The translations under genes were made by a program, and so were the position numbers. Positions 55,409-63,583 of a stretch of 64,000 nucleotides of DNA are shown piece by piece. The first letter of the stretch is position 1. Every line of letters begins with the position of its first letter. The notes beneath the pieces were generated by a model. That model was given only the letters and a program-made list of their open reading frames with translations, did no database searches and was not told the origin of the DNA. Origin of the DNA: Vreelandella neptunia (GTDB taxonomy: Bacteria; Pseudomonadota; Gammaproteobacteria; Pseudomonadales; Halomonadaceae); the NCBI RefSeq assembly GCF_000712975.1, contig NZ_JHQL01000004.1, positions 186,001 through 250,000 of the forward strand, in the 5' to 3' direction.

Positions 55409-55737
55409 GCTTCGAATTATGGCTAGCCGTGGCAGTTTGCGCTATTGGCACCCTACTGATGCGCGTGGTGCCGTTCTTGTGGATGCAGCGCCGTCTGGGT
55501 AGCGATACAGGCATTAACACCATGCCCCAGTGGCTGGGTATTCTTGGGCCATTAATGATTGCCGCCGTGCTGGGAGTTTCCATTGTGCCGGTCAACCCAA
55601 ATGCCATTTCATGGCTAGCCACCGCCATCGGGCTTTCCGTGACGCTACTGGTATGGTGGCGGCTACGCTCGTTAGGCTGGCCCGTGGCGGCAGGTGTTGC
55701 GGTGTTCGGCTTGGTGGAGATCGTTGCGACGCTTTAA
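55405..55737 (+). CDS. azlD: AzlD-family exporter, small subunit
   Basis: 110 aa from ATG 55405, which overlaps the azlC stop (ATGA); the longer open frame upstream lies inside azlC and is excluded. About four helices, with the typical start LWLAVAVCAIGTLLMRVVPF. It partners AzlC. Its stop overlaps by 4 bases the 3' end of the convergent serine hydrolase gene. Confidence 0.92.
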   Translation: MSFELWLAVAVCAIGTLLMRVVPFLWMQRRLGSDTGINTMPQWLGILGPLMIAAVLGVSIVPVNPNAISWLATAIGLSVTLLVWWRLRSLGWPVAAGVAVFGLVEIVATL

Positions 55738-57083
55738 CGCGTCGCTGATTGCTCCATCAAATACTCCGCGACGGCTTGGTAAGCGGGCAGTGAAGTGGGG
55801 TCGTTCGCCGCATTGCCCGCCACGGGATGTGAGGCAAAGCGCACAATGACCATCTCAGCGGTGGGGTCAATGTAAATCGTTTGCCCATGCACGCCTCTCG
55901 CAGCAAAGGCACCATGCTCGTTATGCAGCGACCACCACATACCTCGGTAGCTGCCACCCGGCAAATAGCGGTAACCCGCGGCGGCAAATGCCTGTCTGTC
56001 CCCCCCTTGACGAATACGCTCAACGGCCGCTGCAGGAAATAGCCGCTCGCCATTCATCACACCTTCATTAAGCACTAACTGTCCTATCCTGGCCATGTCC
56101 CTCAGCCCTGCACTTAAGCCGCCACCCGCAAACGGCGTACCGATAGAGTCCACGGTAAAGTAGCCATCCTGTTCAGCCCCCATGCGTTGCCAGATGCGTG
56201 ATGAAAGCAGCGATGTCACCGACTCTCCCGCGGTACGCGCAATTACCCACCCCAGCGCATCGGTATTGATTGTTTTATAGCCAAATACCTGCCCATGCTC
56301 ACCTTCCGGCTCTACCGTCGCTAAATATTCGTAATAAGTTCGCGGCCCAGTGTAATCGTCTGGCTTAGGTAGTGGGCTTGCTGCTGCATTGTAAGCCCAG
56401 ATTTCAGCGTTAGGGTCACTGTAATCTTCGCTGTAAGCAAGGCCCGTGGTCATCTCAAGTAGCTGTTTTACGGTGGCGCTACCAAAAGCACTGTCGGCCA
56501 GTTCTGGCAAAATATCGCCTACTAGCGCCTGCTCATCCAGTGCGCCTTCGGCCACTAGAATTTCACCTAGAAGCCCAGTCATGGATTTAGTGACCGACAT
56601 TGCGCCATGCTTGCCCGCTTCATCCAAACAGCCGGAATAGGTCTCATACACCACCTGCCCCTGATGAAGAATCAGCAGACCATCGGTGTAGTTTTCGTTT
56701 AGCGATGCCTGCCATGTCATAGGTTCGCTGCCGTCTATCGGCGTAAAAGTAACATCATTGATTGCATCGTCTAATGCATAGCTAAACGGCACCGGAGCGC
56801 CCAAGCCACGACTAACCTGCTTAGTAGGCAATAGCTCGCGGAAGTGACACACCGTCCAGCGCATTTTGGGGAAGCTAAAGTAGTTGGAGTCCGGCTGGCC
56901 AATCACCCGCTCTGGGGCGGGCGGAAAGCCCTGCATCCATCCCAAGCGGTTAGGGTCGGAATCTTCAGCACTTAACAACACGGTGCTGGCCTGCTGGGCG
57001 CTAACAGAGGCTGCCCCACTAAGGAACACAGCGGAAAGCATAAGCGTGAATACAGAGGTAACGTGGCAGCGTAGAGGTGGCAT
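55734..57083 (-). CDS. Exported serine hydrolase, beta-lactamase class C-like family
   Basis: 449 aa from ATG 57083 (AAGGAG upstream); a longer frame from 57116 is not needed. Signal peptide with core VFTLMLSAVFLSGAASVSA. The catalytic S163-x-x-K166 lies in GAMSVTKSMTG. The ATTGLAYSEDYSD-like tyrosine region (TTGLAYSEDYSD) and the late GVHGQTIYID take the places of the Tyr and HTG motifs. This layout matches 6-aminohexanoate-dimer hydrolase/esterase-type members rather than true beta-lactamases. Substrate unknown; periplasmic. Confidence 0.88.
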   Translation of the reverse strand: MPPLRCHVTSVFTLMLSAVFLSGAASVSAQQASTVLLSAEDSDPNRLGWMQGFPPAPERVIGQPDSNYFSFPKMRWTVCHFRELLPTKQVSRGLGAPVPFSYALDDAINDVTFTPIDGSEPMTWQASLNENYTDGLLILHQGQVVYETYSGCLDEAGKHGAMSVTKSMTGLLGEILVAEGALDEQALVGDILPELADSAFGSATVKQLLEMTTGLAYSEDYSDPNAEIWAYNAAASPLPKPDDYTGPRTYYEYLATVEPEGEHGQVFGYKTINTDALGWVIARTAGESVTSLLSSRIWQRMGAEQDGYFTVDSIGTPFAGGGLSAGLRDMARIGQLVLNEGVMNGERLFPAAAVERIRQGGDRQAFAAAGYRYLPGGSYRGMWWSLHNEHGAFAARGVHGQTIYIDPTAEMVIVRFASHPVAGNAANDPTSLPAYQAVAEYLMEQSATR

Positions 57084-57116
57084 CACCGACTCCTTGGTTA
57101 GCTGTTTAACACCCAA

Positions 57117-57538
57117 TTAAACAGGCGATGCACCCAGTATAGATAGAAACGCCGTTTGCTTAACAGCATGGCGGACATGCGAACACCACAACCCCAGCCG
57201 TTAGCTGGGATTGTGGTGCTAGATAAACAATAAATTGGCGCTGCTTTCCTTGCAGCGCGCAGTGCAACGTCCTGTTTAAGCAACTCCTTTGCCCCACTGA
57301 TACTGATAGTAGGCGTTAAATTAGTCGCCTACTGTGCGTTGGCGAACACTATCGAAGAAATAGTGATAGCTGACTGTATTTATGTCGCACCCATCGGCTT
57401 AAACAGCGCTATGTGCGATAGCGTACAGAGATTGCCTCCTGAGCCTCTATACTTGAGAGGCATGTGCCTATCACTAGCCTTACATAACCAACCGTAATCA
57501 ACACTTGCGTGACAGCTAGGAATAATCGGGGGTATTCA
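57117..57538. other. Gap of about 420 bases with two hairpins, divergent promoter region
   Basis: No convincing gene. A strong hairpin with 15-base arms and one mismatch lies at 57184-57198 / 57204-57218, without a T-run. A second inverted repeat AGTAGGCG / CGCCTACT lies at 57308-57315 / 57326-57333 and could be a protein-binding site. The serine hydrolase and the Crp-type regulator are transcribed away from this region. Confidence 0.6.
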
Positions 57539-58258
57539 ATGCTTGAACCGCATGTTTTTCAGAAAAATGCATTGCTTGGCTTATTACCAGAGGAAGAACT
57601 AAGACGCCTAATGCCCCACTTTGAGGAGGTGGCGCTTACCTTGGGGCAGTCACTATGTGAATCAGGACAGCACATGAATCATGTCTACTTTCCGCTGGAC
57701 TCCATCGTCTCGTTGCTATGCGTAATGGAGAACGGTGCCTCAACGGAAATCGCCGTTGTCGGCTATGAAGGAGTCGTGGGCGTGTCGCTATTTATGGGCG
57801 GTGAGACCACGCCCAGCCGAGCGATTGTGCAGAGTGCTGGAAAGGCGTTACGTCTAAAGGGCCAGCTGCTCAAAAACGAGTTCTACCGCGCAGGAACCAT
57901 GCAGCGACTGCTGTTACGCTATACCCAAGCCCTGCTAACACAAATGGCTCAAACGGCGGTTTGCAATCGCCACCATAATCTTGATCAGCAGCTATGCCGC
58001 TGGCTACTACTCAGCCTAGACCGGCTGTGGGGCAATGAACTGATCATGACACAGGAATTAATTGCCAACATGCTGGGCGTTCGTCGTGAGGGGGTTACCG
58101 AAGCAGCAGGTAAACTGCAAAGGGCTGGCCTGATCGCTTATCACCGTGGGCATATTAATGTGTTGGATCGGCAAGGCCTTGAAGAGCGTGTATGTGAGTG
58201 CTATTCGGTCGTCAAAGACGAGTACGACCGCCTGCTTAACCACCATAACGTTATGTGA
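57539..58258 (+). CDS. Crp/Fnr-family transcriptional regulator (first of a tandem pair)
   Basis: 239 aa from ATG 57539 (GGGGGT upstream); a GTG at 57509 is an alternative. The cyclic-nucleotide-binding-like beta-barrel (about 10-140, with HVYFPLDSIVSLLCVMENGA and EIAVVGYEGVVGVSL) is followed by a winged helix-turn-helix (about 180-225, TQELIANMLGVRREGVTEAA). The [4Fe-4S] cysteine pattern of FNR is absent. This subtype is common in proteobacteria with an unknown ligand. Paralogous to the next gene. Confidence 0.9.
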   Translation: MLEPHVFQKNALLGLLPEEELRRLMPHFEEVALTLGQSLCESGQHMNHVYFPLDSIVSLLCVMENGASTEIAVVGYEGVVGVSLFMGGETTPSRAIVQSAGKALRLKGQLLKNEFYRAGTMQRLLLRYTQALLTQMAQTAVCNRHHNLDQQLCRWLLLSLDRLWGNELIMTQELIANMLGVRREGVTEAAGKLQRAGLIAYHRGHINVLDRQGLEERVCECYSVVKDEYDRLLNHHNVM

Positions 58259-58457
58259 ACAATTAGGCGCAGCCACTAACGTATTACAAAAAACAGCAGC
58301 GCCTTGTGTACGCTAGCGTGCCGACGCTTGATTAACCTAATGGTAATATGTAGGTAGTCCGTTGTTGATAAATGATGGCCTATCTGCAGCCGACATCGAA
58401 ATGATTACCCCCCTCATTGTGCCGTTTGCCAGGTTTTTCTAATAACCGGAGAGGCAC

Positions 58458-59168
58458 ATGACATCTGTTTTTCACGCTACCGATGCCAATCAATTACTAG
58501 CTGAGCTACCTACCGCTGAGCGGGATGCGTTGATGGCCATCTGCGACACCGTACAGCTCTCATTTGGAGAAGTGCTGTTCCAGCCCACCGATACCATCAC
58601 CCATGTCTACTTCCCCATCGATAGCTTCATTTCACAGATTGTTATTCTGACGATGGACAGCCGGCTGGAAGTCTCGATGGCAGGACGTGAGGGCATGCTA
58701 GGCATTTCACTGGTGCTCGGTATCGCAGAAACACCGTTGCTCGCATTAATCCAAGGTGAAGGGCTAGCTCTGCGCATTAACGCGGCCAGCTTTCAACAGC
58801 TGCTGCTAAACGCACCTGTATTGCACCAGCGGCTAAAACGATACCTCTACGTGGTTATCAGCCAACTGGCTAACTCAGCGGCCTGTATTCATTTTCATCG
58901 AATTGAAGAGCGCCTCGCCCGCTGGCTTTTAATGACCCAAGATCGCGCCAAGTCGGATAGCCTGCAGCTGACCCACGAGTTTTTAGCCATGATGCTAGGC
59001 GTACGCCGAGCTGGTATTACGCTCGCGGCCATTGCGCTGCAAACACGCGGCCTTATCCGTTATCACCGTGGTGAAATTATCATCATTGATCGCTCAGGCT
59101 TAATCAAAGCCGCCTGCAAATGCTATACCGATGACTGCGCACTTTATACTAGGATGTTGATGCGCTAG
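58458..59168 (+). CDS. Crp/Fnr-family transcriptional regulator (second of a tandem pair)
   Basis: 236 aa. Same layout as the gene before it: THVYFPIDSFISQIVILTMD and VSMAGREGMLGISLVLG in the sensor domain, then LTHEFLAMMLGVRRAGITLA in the helix-turn-helix. Similarity over the whole length suggests an old tandem duplication. GGAGAGG precedes ATG 58458. 199 bases separate the pair, so each may have its own promoter. A hairpin terminator follows. Confidence 0.9.
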   Translation: MTSVFHATDANQLLAELPTAERDALMAICDTVQLSFGEVLFQPTDTITHVYFPIDSFISQIVILTMDSRLEVSMAGREGMLGISLVLGIAETPLLALIQGEGLALRINAASFQQLLLNAPVLHQRLKRYLYVVISQLANSAACIHFHRIEERLARWLLMTQDRAKSDSLQLTHEFLAMMLGVRRAGITLAAIALQTRGLIRYHRGEIIIIDRSGLIKAACKCYTDDCALYTRMLMR

Positions 59169-59219
59169 GGAAACGCTGACCGGTCTACGCCCTGGCCCTG
59201 CTAATAAACTAACTCACCT

Positions 59220-59250
59220 CGTCGCCCTTATTTGAACTGGCGACGCTTTT
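59220..59250 (+). terminator. Terminator after the second Crp-type regulator
   Basis: Perfect 7-bp arms CGTCGCC (59220-59226) and GGCGACG (59239-59245), followed by CTTTTC. Confidence 0.6.
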
Positions 59251-59271
59251 CACACCCTGGGAGATAAGCGA

Positions 59272-59295
59272 AAGCACCGCCCTAAGGCGATGCTT
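59272..59295 (-). terminator. Probable terminator after the lipoprotein gene
   Basis: 10-base arms with one mismatch (59272-59281 and 59286-59295) and a CTAA loop. On the minus strand TTTCGC follows. Confidence 0.5.
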
Positions 59296-59327
59296 CCTCT
59301 ACTGCAATGTTGCCAAGGTACGGCTAC

Positions 59328-59840
59328 TTAAATTTTACCCAAGTACTGCATCTCATCCAGCATGTGAGTAGGTACATCTTCAATCAGTACCAACGTGATT
59401 TCAGAGTCGCCATCGGTAGTGGTAGCTACGCCTTCACCTAGCGATGCATTGAGAGTATCAGGCGTAAGGTTGTACATTGCGCCAGTAAGAGGGTCGACAA
59501 TTAACCAACCAATTAGACCACCGAAAATTATGTTTCCGCCGATATACCAACCATTGGGGCTGGAGTTAATCATCATTGTGCGGCTTTCATAACCCTCTTT
59601 GGCAATCTCAACGGTATATGTTTTACCGCCGAAATAGCTTCCATCTGATTTACGCAACTGCACTGTTGTTGGTGTATTTCCGGAATGCACTTGCATACTG
59701 CGCTCATCCGTAATTACCACATTTGCATTGCTCGGACTGCTGTTGATCGTGATGCTTTGCTCCTTTTCGCCTACAATAGTGGCGCACCCTGTCATCAACG
59801 ATACGGTGGCAATAGCAGCAGTCATCTTAAGCATTTTCAT
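59328..59840 (-). CDS. Lipoprotein with PEGA-like domain
   Basis: 170 aa. N-terminal lipobox LMTGC with Cys19 as the acylation site. Residues about 28-90 (QSITINSSPSNANVVITDER and TVEIAKEGYESRTMMI) look like a PEGA surface-layer-type beta domain. A Gly-rich hydrophobic stretch (GGNIIFGGLIGWLIVDPLTG, about 101-120) and the TPDTLNASLG segment follow. The pattern resembles small phage- and envelope-associated lipoproteins. Function unknown. Its ATG overlaps by one base the stop of a short upstream frame. Confidence 0.82.
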   Translation of the reverse strand: MKMLKMTAAIATVSLMTGCATIVGEKEQSITINSSPSNANVVITDERSMQVHSGNTPTTVQLRKSDGSYFGGKTYTVEIAKEGYESRTMMINSSPNGWYIGGNIIFGGLIGWLIVDPLTGAMYNLTPDTLNASLGEGVATTTDGDSEITLVLIEDVPTHMLDEMQYLGKI

Positions 59841-59998
59841 TACAATGATCCCTTTTGATTCATGTTCTTCTTAGCGGCTTCTGCCACTTTTCTATTACGC
59901 GGACACCATGGCCGCACATCTGGCGTTATGCCAAATTCTTTATTCTCAATAACGTTCTCAAACCACTTGAGTATTATTCTTGCCCTAGCGGAACCCAT
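59840..59998 (-). CDS. Possible small protein or decayed gene, 52 aa
   Basis: ATG 59998 to TAA 59840 reads MGSARARIILKWFENVIENK and continues to KKNMNQKGSL. The TAATG overlap with the lipoprotein start suggests translational coupling. The frame is open upstream to 60085 with protein-like content (SHWITKALTTYFTDYYKPT) but no start codon is available there. It may therefore be the 3' end of a truncated gene. No ribosome binding site is seen for ATG 59998. No family recognised. Confidence 0.35.
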   Translation of the reverse strand: MGSARARIILKWFENVIENKEFGITPDVRPWCPRNRKVAEAAKKNMNQKGSL

Positions 59999-60883
59999 CG
60001 TGGGTTTATAATAATCTGTAAAGTAAGTGGTTAATGCTTTAGTTATCCAGTGGGAATAAAGTAACTTTTCACTTACTTCTCTCGTCTATGTGTTCCCACA
60101 CCCGTCCGTAGTATATTGGGCACACAGGCTCTGGCCTCATAGTTACAGTACAAAGCTCATGGCATCTTTTAACACAACCTCATTATTACAATGGTCGATA
60201 CCGCTCATAATCTTTCTAGAGGTAAAGACTGCCAGTGTCCTTATTTCAACTAAAGGCGGGGCAAAAAGCGTTGTAAGGAGAGCGAACGAAAGCTCCGACA
60301 TTTCGTGTCTTATTATATCCAACATGCTAAGCATGTGAGCGCTTACTAATAATAGTGAGGATATCATTATACTGGCAGAAGAAAAAGTCTATCTTACCAA
60401 CACTTAACTAAATCATTAGTATTAGCTTAATCAAGCAAAGCGACAATAAACGTAGGCGAACCGGACTTATTGGGAAAAATACTCTCTCGTGGGCTTTTTA
60501 AGCCATTTTTGATGCTAACACCGGCAGCCCATCAAAAATTCGAGTGCGACAGCACAGATGTTCAACCCAATCCATGTAGTGCCACACTATGGCATCGCCG
60601 CGCTTATTTAATAGCCGTAGAAACAGTGCCGTGTCCAAGAGAGTCGCTAAGTTTTGTGAGGCACGTTAAACTATATTAACTTTCATCATGACTGCTAGGG
60701 TTGGCATCACCGTGTCATATACTTGCGATCAGCTCTTTCGCCATATGACGCTTCTTCAGCTGATTCCACGTAACCCTGGTCGAATGACCACCCTAGTGCT
60801 GAAAAAGAGCTCTGCTGATTTGTTGTATATGCCTGGCGCACTGCCCGTTCATAACACGGCTAAGTCACTTTAAGGAGATAGCC
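59999..60883. other. Gap of about 880 bases, A+T-rich, no convincing gene
   Basis: Reading frames of 60-80 codons occur on both strands (for example 60143-60367 minus, 60470-60679 plus and 60688-60873 plus). None has a good ribosome binding site, recognisable motif or typical codon use. The stretch is A+T-rich compared with its surroundings, and together with the broken frame at 59840-60085 it may be a remnant of a lost or inserted element. No terminal inverted repeats or transposase motifs were found. Confidence 0.5.
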
Positions 60884-61405
60884 ATGCTCTGCTTTGCATA
60901 CGGCTCTAACATGTCTACCAAGCGCTTAGCAGCCCGCATTCCGGCACGCTTTGTGACCACTGCCCTGCTGCCTTCCTATCGCCTTGCTTTTCACCAGCGT
61001 GGCGGGGACGGTTCAGGCAAATGTGATATCGTGCCAGCATCAGAGCAATCAGCCGTGTATGGCGTAATTTGGGAAGTAGCTTCTCACCACAAATTGACAT
61101 TAGACCGCTATGAAGGACTTAACGTTGCCTATGATGAAACCTGGCTAACGGTGACAGACCTCACTGGCGAAGGGCAGTTTGAAGTGCAAGCGTATGTTGG
61201 CAAAACGAGCGCTATCGGTATGCGACCTTATAGCTGGTACAAGCATCATGTATTGGCCGGTGCGTGTGAGCATGGCCTGCCAGCAGCTTATATTCGTGCA
61301 CTTGAGCGCATAGAAGCCCACCAAGACCCCGATAACGAACGCCACGCACTTGAAATGGCCCTACACGAGCTCGATGAGCCGTTAATCAGGGGGCATCATG
61401 GATAA
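60884..61405 (+). CDS. Gamma-glutamylcyclotransferase-family protein
   Basis: 173 aa. The GGCT-fold substrate loop FAYGSNM is at residues 4-10 and the catalytic glutamate is E77 in LDRYEGLN. AAGGAG precedes ATG 60884. Members cyclise gamma-glutamyl groups to 5-oxoproline or related products; the exact substrate here is unknown. Its 3' end overlaps the OGFr-type gene by 8 bases, so the two form an operon. Confidence 0.9.
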   Translation: MLCFAYGSNMSTKRLAARIPARFVTTALLPSYRLAFHQRGGDGSGKCDIVPASEQSAVYGVIWEVASHHKLTLDRYEGLNVAYDETWLTVTDLTGEGQFEVQAYVGKTSAIGMRPYSWYKHHVLAGACEHGLPAAYIRALERIEAHQDPDNERHALEMALHELDEPLIRGHHG

Positions 61406-61901
61406 TGATGCACGCTTACTCGCGTTTTATTATGGGGAGGGTCACGACCATAAAGGGCGCCATCTTGACGATATCTGGGCACTTTCTTCATTCTGGTTAG
61501 AACATACCCACGACTATATACAGTGGCTATTTCCAATTCCTGAAGCAGGCCGTTTTAATGGCTTTGCGCCGCTATTAACTCCTAAGATACAAGCAGCGTT
61601 TGAGCATGAAGCGCGTTTACGCCAACACCAGCAGCGCTCGCTTGATGTGATGCTAGCCTTCTATGGACTTCAGCGTGACGATAGCGTCATAACCGCTCAG
61701 CCCACCTTGTCAATTCAGACGCATAATTGGTTAAAAGCCGGTGGCCACAATCACCTGCGTATCACCCGCATCATTCGGTCGTTAGCGCTATGTCACCAGC
61801 CAAATCTTGCAAGCGCATTGCAGCACGCCGTTATCGATAATGGCACTCGTCATGGTGTGGTATCGGAAACGTCAATCCAGTTTTGGCGAAACGCCATTTA
61901 A
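61398..61901 (+). CDS. Opioid growth factor receptor (OGFr)-domain protein
   Basis: 167 aa. The signature EHTHDYIQWLFPIPEAGRFN (residues about 35-54) is the hallmark of the OGFr N-terminal domain (PF04664), which is known in animals and in scattered bacteria. The rest is helical (RITRIIRSLALCHQPNLASA). The bacterial function is unknown; the animal name does not imply a receptor here. It overlaps the upstream cyclotransferase-like gene by 8 bases. Confidence 0.85.
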   Translation: MDNDARLLAFYYGEGHDHKGRHLDDIWALSSFWLEHTHDYIQWLFPIPEAGRFNGFAPLLTPKIQAAFEHEARLRQHQQRSLDVMLAFYGLQRDDSVITAQPTLSIQTHNWLKAGGHNHLRITRIIRSLALCHQPNLASALQHAVIDNGTRHGVVSETSIQFWRNAI

Positions 61902-62394
61902 AACAGCTTTCCATCTGTTCCTACTACCAACACTCTATTGAACAAGAAATAATGCAAAAATCGCCTACATAGAAGGCAGTATTGTTCCCCAGCTATTCGC
62001 CATTGAAGCCTACAAAATCAGCCATAGAAGCAATCTTCGTGCTAAAGGGCTTGGCCTGGCAACGTTTGGGCTGTTATGAATTGAAGGGGGGAGGTTTCCA
62101 AATGAGCATTTTTGAAAAACTGCAATCATCGCTTACTTACTCATCAATATAAAAACATAACCGCCGCAAAAGCTTCCATGTCATGCACCTATTCTGAGCG
62201 GACCAAAAGCAATCTCAGGATGTGGGAATCGATCTGCCGTATTCCTTTAAGAGCAACTGGTAACAAAAAAAGCATCGACCAGCAGCACTGCCCCCCGCCT
62301 CTCATCATCCAACTCGCAAGAAAAGCTGTCCTGGATCAATGAAGCGACGGCCACTAATAAGGCAAGCTGAAAGCCTGACTTAGGAGAGTTCATC
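61902..62394. other. Gap of about 490 bases with gene fragments, probable boundary of a transferred segment
   Basis: No complete gene. A protein-like frame without a start codon lies at about 61955-62080 (AYIEGSIVPQLFAIEAYKIS, stop at about 62080). A very strong ribosome binding site (GGGGGAGG) precedes ATG 62102, but that frame ends after 16 codons. From about 62.4 kb onward the sequence is visibly richer in G+C. These scraps fit a junction left by insertion or deletion. No repeats or integrase were found. Confidence 0.5.
62102..62152 (+). pseudogene. Truncated gene start (16 codons) with strong ribosome binding site
   Basis: GGGGGAGG lies 7 bases before ATG 62102. The frame reads MSIFEKLQSSLTYSSI and then stops. 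A site this strong for a 16-residue product suggests the 5' end of a broken gene, or less likely a leader peptide. Confidence 0.4.
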
Positions 62395-62754
62395 ATGTAT
62401 CGACTCACTCAGACATAACCCACGCAACGCACAGGAGGTCGCTGGCTGACCCTCCTGCTCGCACTGCTGTTGGCGATAGTCACGATGTCGAGTCACGGCG
62501 CCATGGAGAACCATCAAGTCGATTGCGGTGCCACTGCCGAGTGGATGTTGGATAATGGCCACTCGGTTGACGGCCGTTCAGGTGACAGCCAAAGCGTAGA
62601 GCATGACCATAACGCCTCATCCTGCGTCACCTGCACCACCGCCATGAGCCAGACGCGATTGCTCGTGCTTGGCCCGGAACGCCTAGCTAACTCACCGGCC
62701 ATGGCGTTATCCCCACAGTTTCCGCTTACCCCCAGACGCCCTCCCAGAACCTGA
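62395..62754 (+). pseudogene. Small Cys/His-rich exported protein of a metal cluster, interrupted by an early stop
   Basis: ATG 62395 has a good ribosome binding site (AGGAGAG), but the frame reads MYRLTQT and meets TAA at 62416. The same frame then continues for 112 codons: a signal-like hydrophobic stretch (WLTLLLALLLAIVTMSS), a His/Asp/Ser-rich middle and a SCVTCTTAM cysteine pair, ending in a Pro/Arg tail. This resembles small exported proteins (DUF2946-like) found in copper gene clusters. A nonsense mutation is the simplest reading. AGGAGG at about 62430 before an in-frame CTG could allow restart. Confidence 0.6.
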
Positions 62755-62827
62755 TCGAACGTAGACGATCTGCCATCGGTTCGCGACACACTCTCGCGTC
62801 CAACATTACGTTCATCAGGAGTTAAAC

Positions 62828-63409
62828 ATGTCTATACGTTTCTCATCGCTCGCAATAGCGCGCCAAGCATCCCTGCCTTCCCCATTTTCGCTCAACGGGA
62901 AGCAACGGCTCCTCGGCTGGCTCATGGCCGCTGGACTGGCCCTATCCTCAACCCCGACGCTCGCCAGCGCCCTGCCCGCGGGAGTCGTCGTCACCGCCAA
63001 CGAGCATGGTGCCTCCCTCACACACCTCAATTTGACGAATGGTGATGCCACTAACCAATCCATCGGCATTGCGCCCCACAATGTCCAGGTCAGCGCTTCC
63101 GGCCGTTACCTGATGGCCGTTGGCGAAGCGAAATCCAACGACCATGGCCACGGTGGCGAGCATGCCCACGGTGATGCCACCGGCAGGCTCAAGCTCTACC
63201 CAGCCAATGATCCAACCGGCAGCCCCGTGGCCAGTATCGAGGTGGGCAGCCATCCAGCCCATGTGGTCAGCGACTGGGAGGGCCGATTCGCTTACGTCAC
63301 CAATGCCGGAGGTAACAGCCTCTCAGTCATCGACCTGGAGGCTGGCGCCGTTATCAACCGCCATGACACTGGCCAGGGTCCCAACGGCGTGACCTGGGTT
63401 GGCCACTGA
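62828..63409 (+). CDS. YncE-like beta-propeller protein, probably shortened
   Basis: 193 aa with a signal peptide (about 28-50, LLGWLMAAGLALSSTPTLAS). CAGGAG precedes ATG 62828. Propeller-type repeats are seen in GIAPHNVQVSASGRYLMAVG, VGSHPAHVVSDWEGRFAYVT and TGQGPNGVTWVG, and a His-rich loop (DHGHGGEHAHGD, about 101-112) could bind metal. Related YncE-family proteins are usually over 300 aa with seven blades; here only about three repeats are present, so the protein may be truncated. Flanking genes point to metal (copper) handling. Confidence 0.75.
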   Translation: MSIRFSSLAIARQASLPSPFSLNGKQRLLGWLMAAGLALSSTPTLASALPAGVVVTANEHGASLTHLNLTNGDATNQSIGIAPHNVQVSASGRYLMAVGEAKSNDHGHGGEHAHGDATGRLKLYPANDPTGSPVASIEVGSHPAHVVSDWEGRFAYVTNAGGNSLSVIDLEAGAVINRHDTGQGPNGVTWVGH

Positions 63410-63421
63410 GGAGGTATGACC

Positions 63422-63583
63422 ATGATTGCACACTGCACTGCCCTGATAGGCAACCTGCCCTGGCTGGCCTGGATCATGCCCGTTGCCATGCTCAGCTTGC
63501 TCGGCCTCGGCATAGCCGCCCTTGCCAAGTACCTCTTCTCTTCCTCTCGCACGTCCCGTAACCATCCGGAGGCCCGCTCATGA
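63422..63583 (+). CDS. Small membrane protein in the metal-resistance cluster
   Basis: 53 aa. GAGGAGG lies 7 bases before ATG 63422; an ATG at 63416 is too close to that site. One membrane helix (about 12-38, LPWLAWIMPVAMLSLLGLGI) is followed by a basic Ser/Arg tail. Its stop overlaps the copG start codon as ATGA, so the two are translationally coupled. No family recognised. Confidence 0.7.
   Translation: MIAHCTALIGNLPWLAWIMPVAMLSLLGLGIAALAKYLFSSSRTSRNHPEARS

Noticed and set aside
57184-57218. Hairpin upstream of the serine hydrolase as a terminator
   Set aside because: The stem is strong but has no T-run on either strand and lies upstream of both divergent genes, so termination is not supported. 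It is listed only as a structure in the gap.
60688-60873. 61-codon plus-strand frame before the cyclotransferase-like gene
   Set aside because: No ribosome binding site, no family resemblance and an irregular composition. More likely the leader or promoter region of the next gene.
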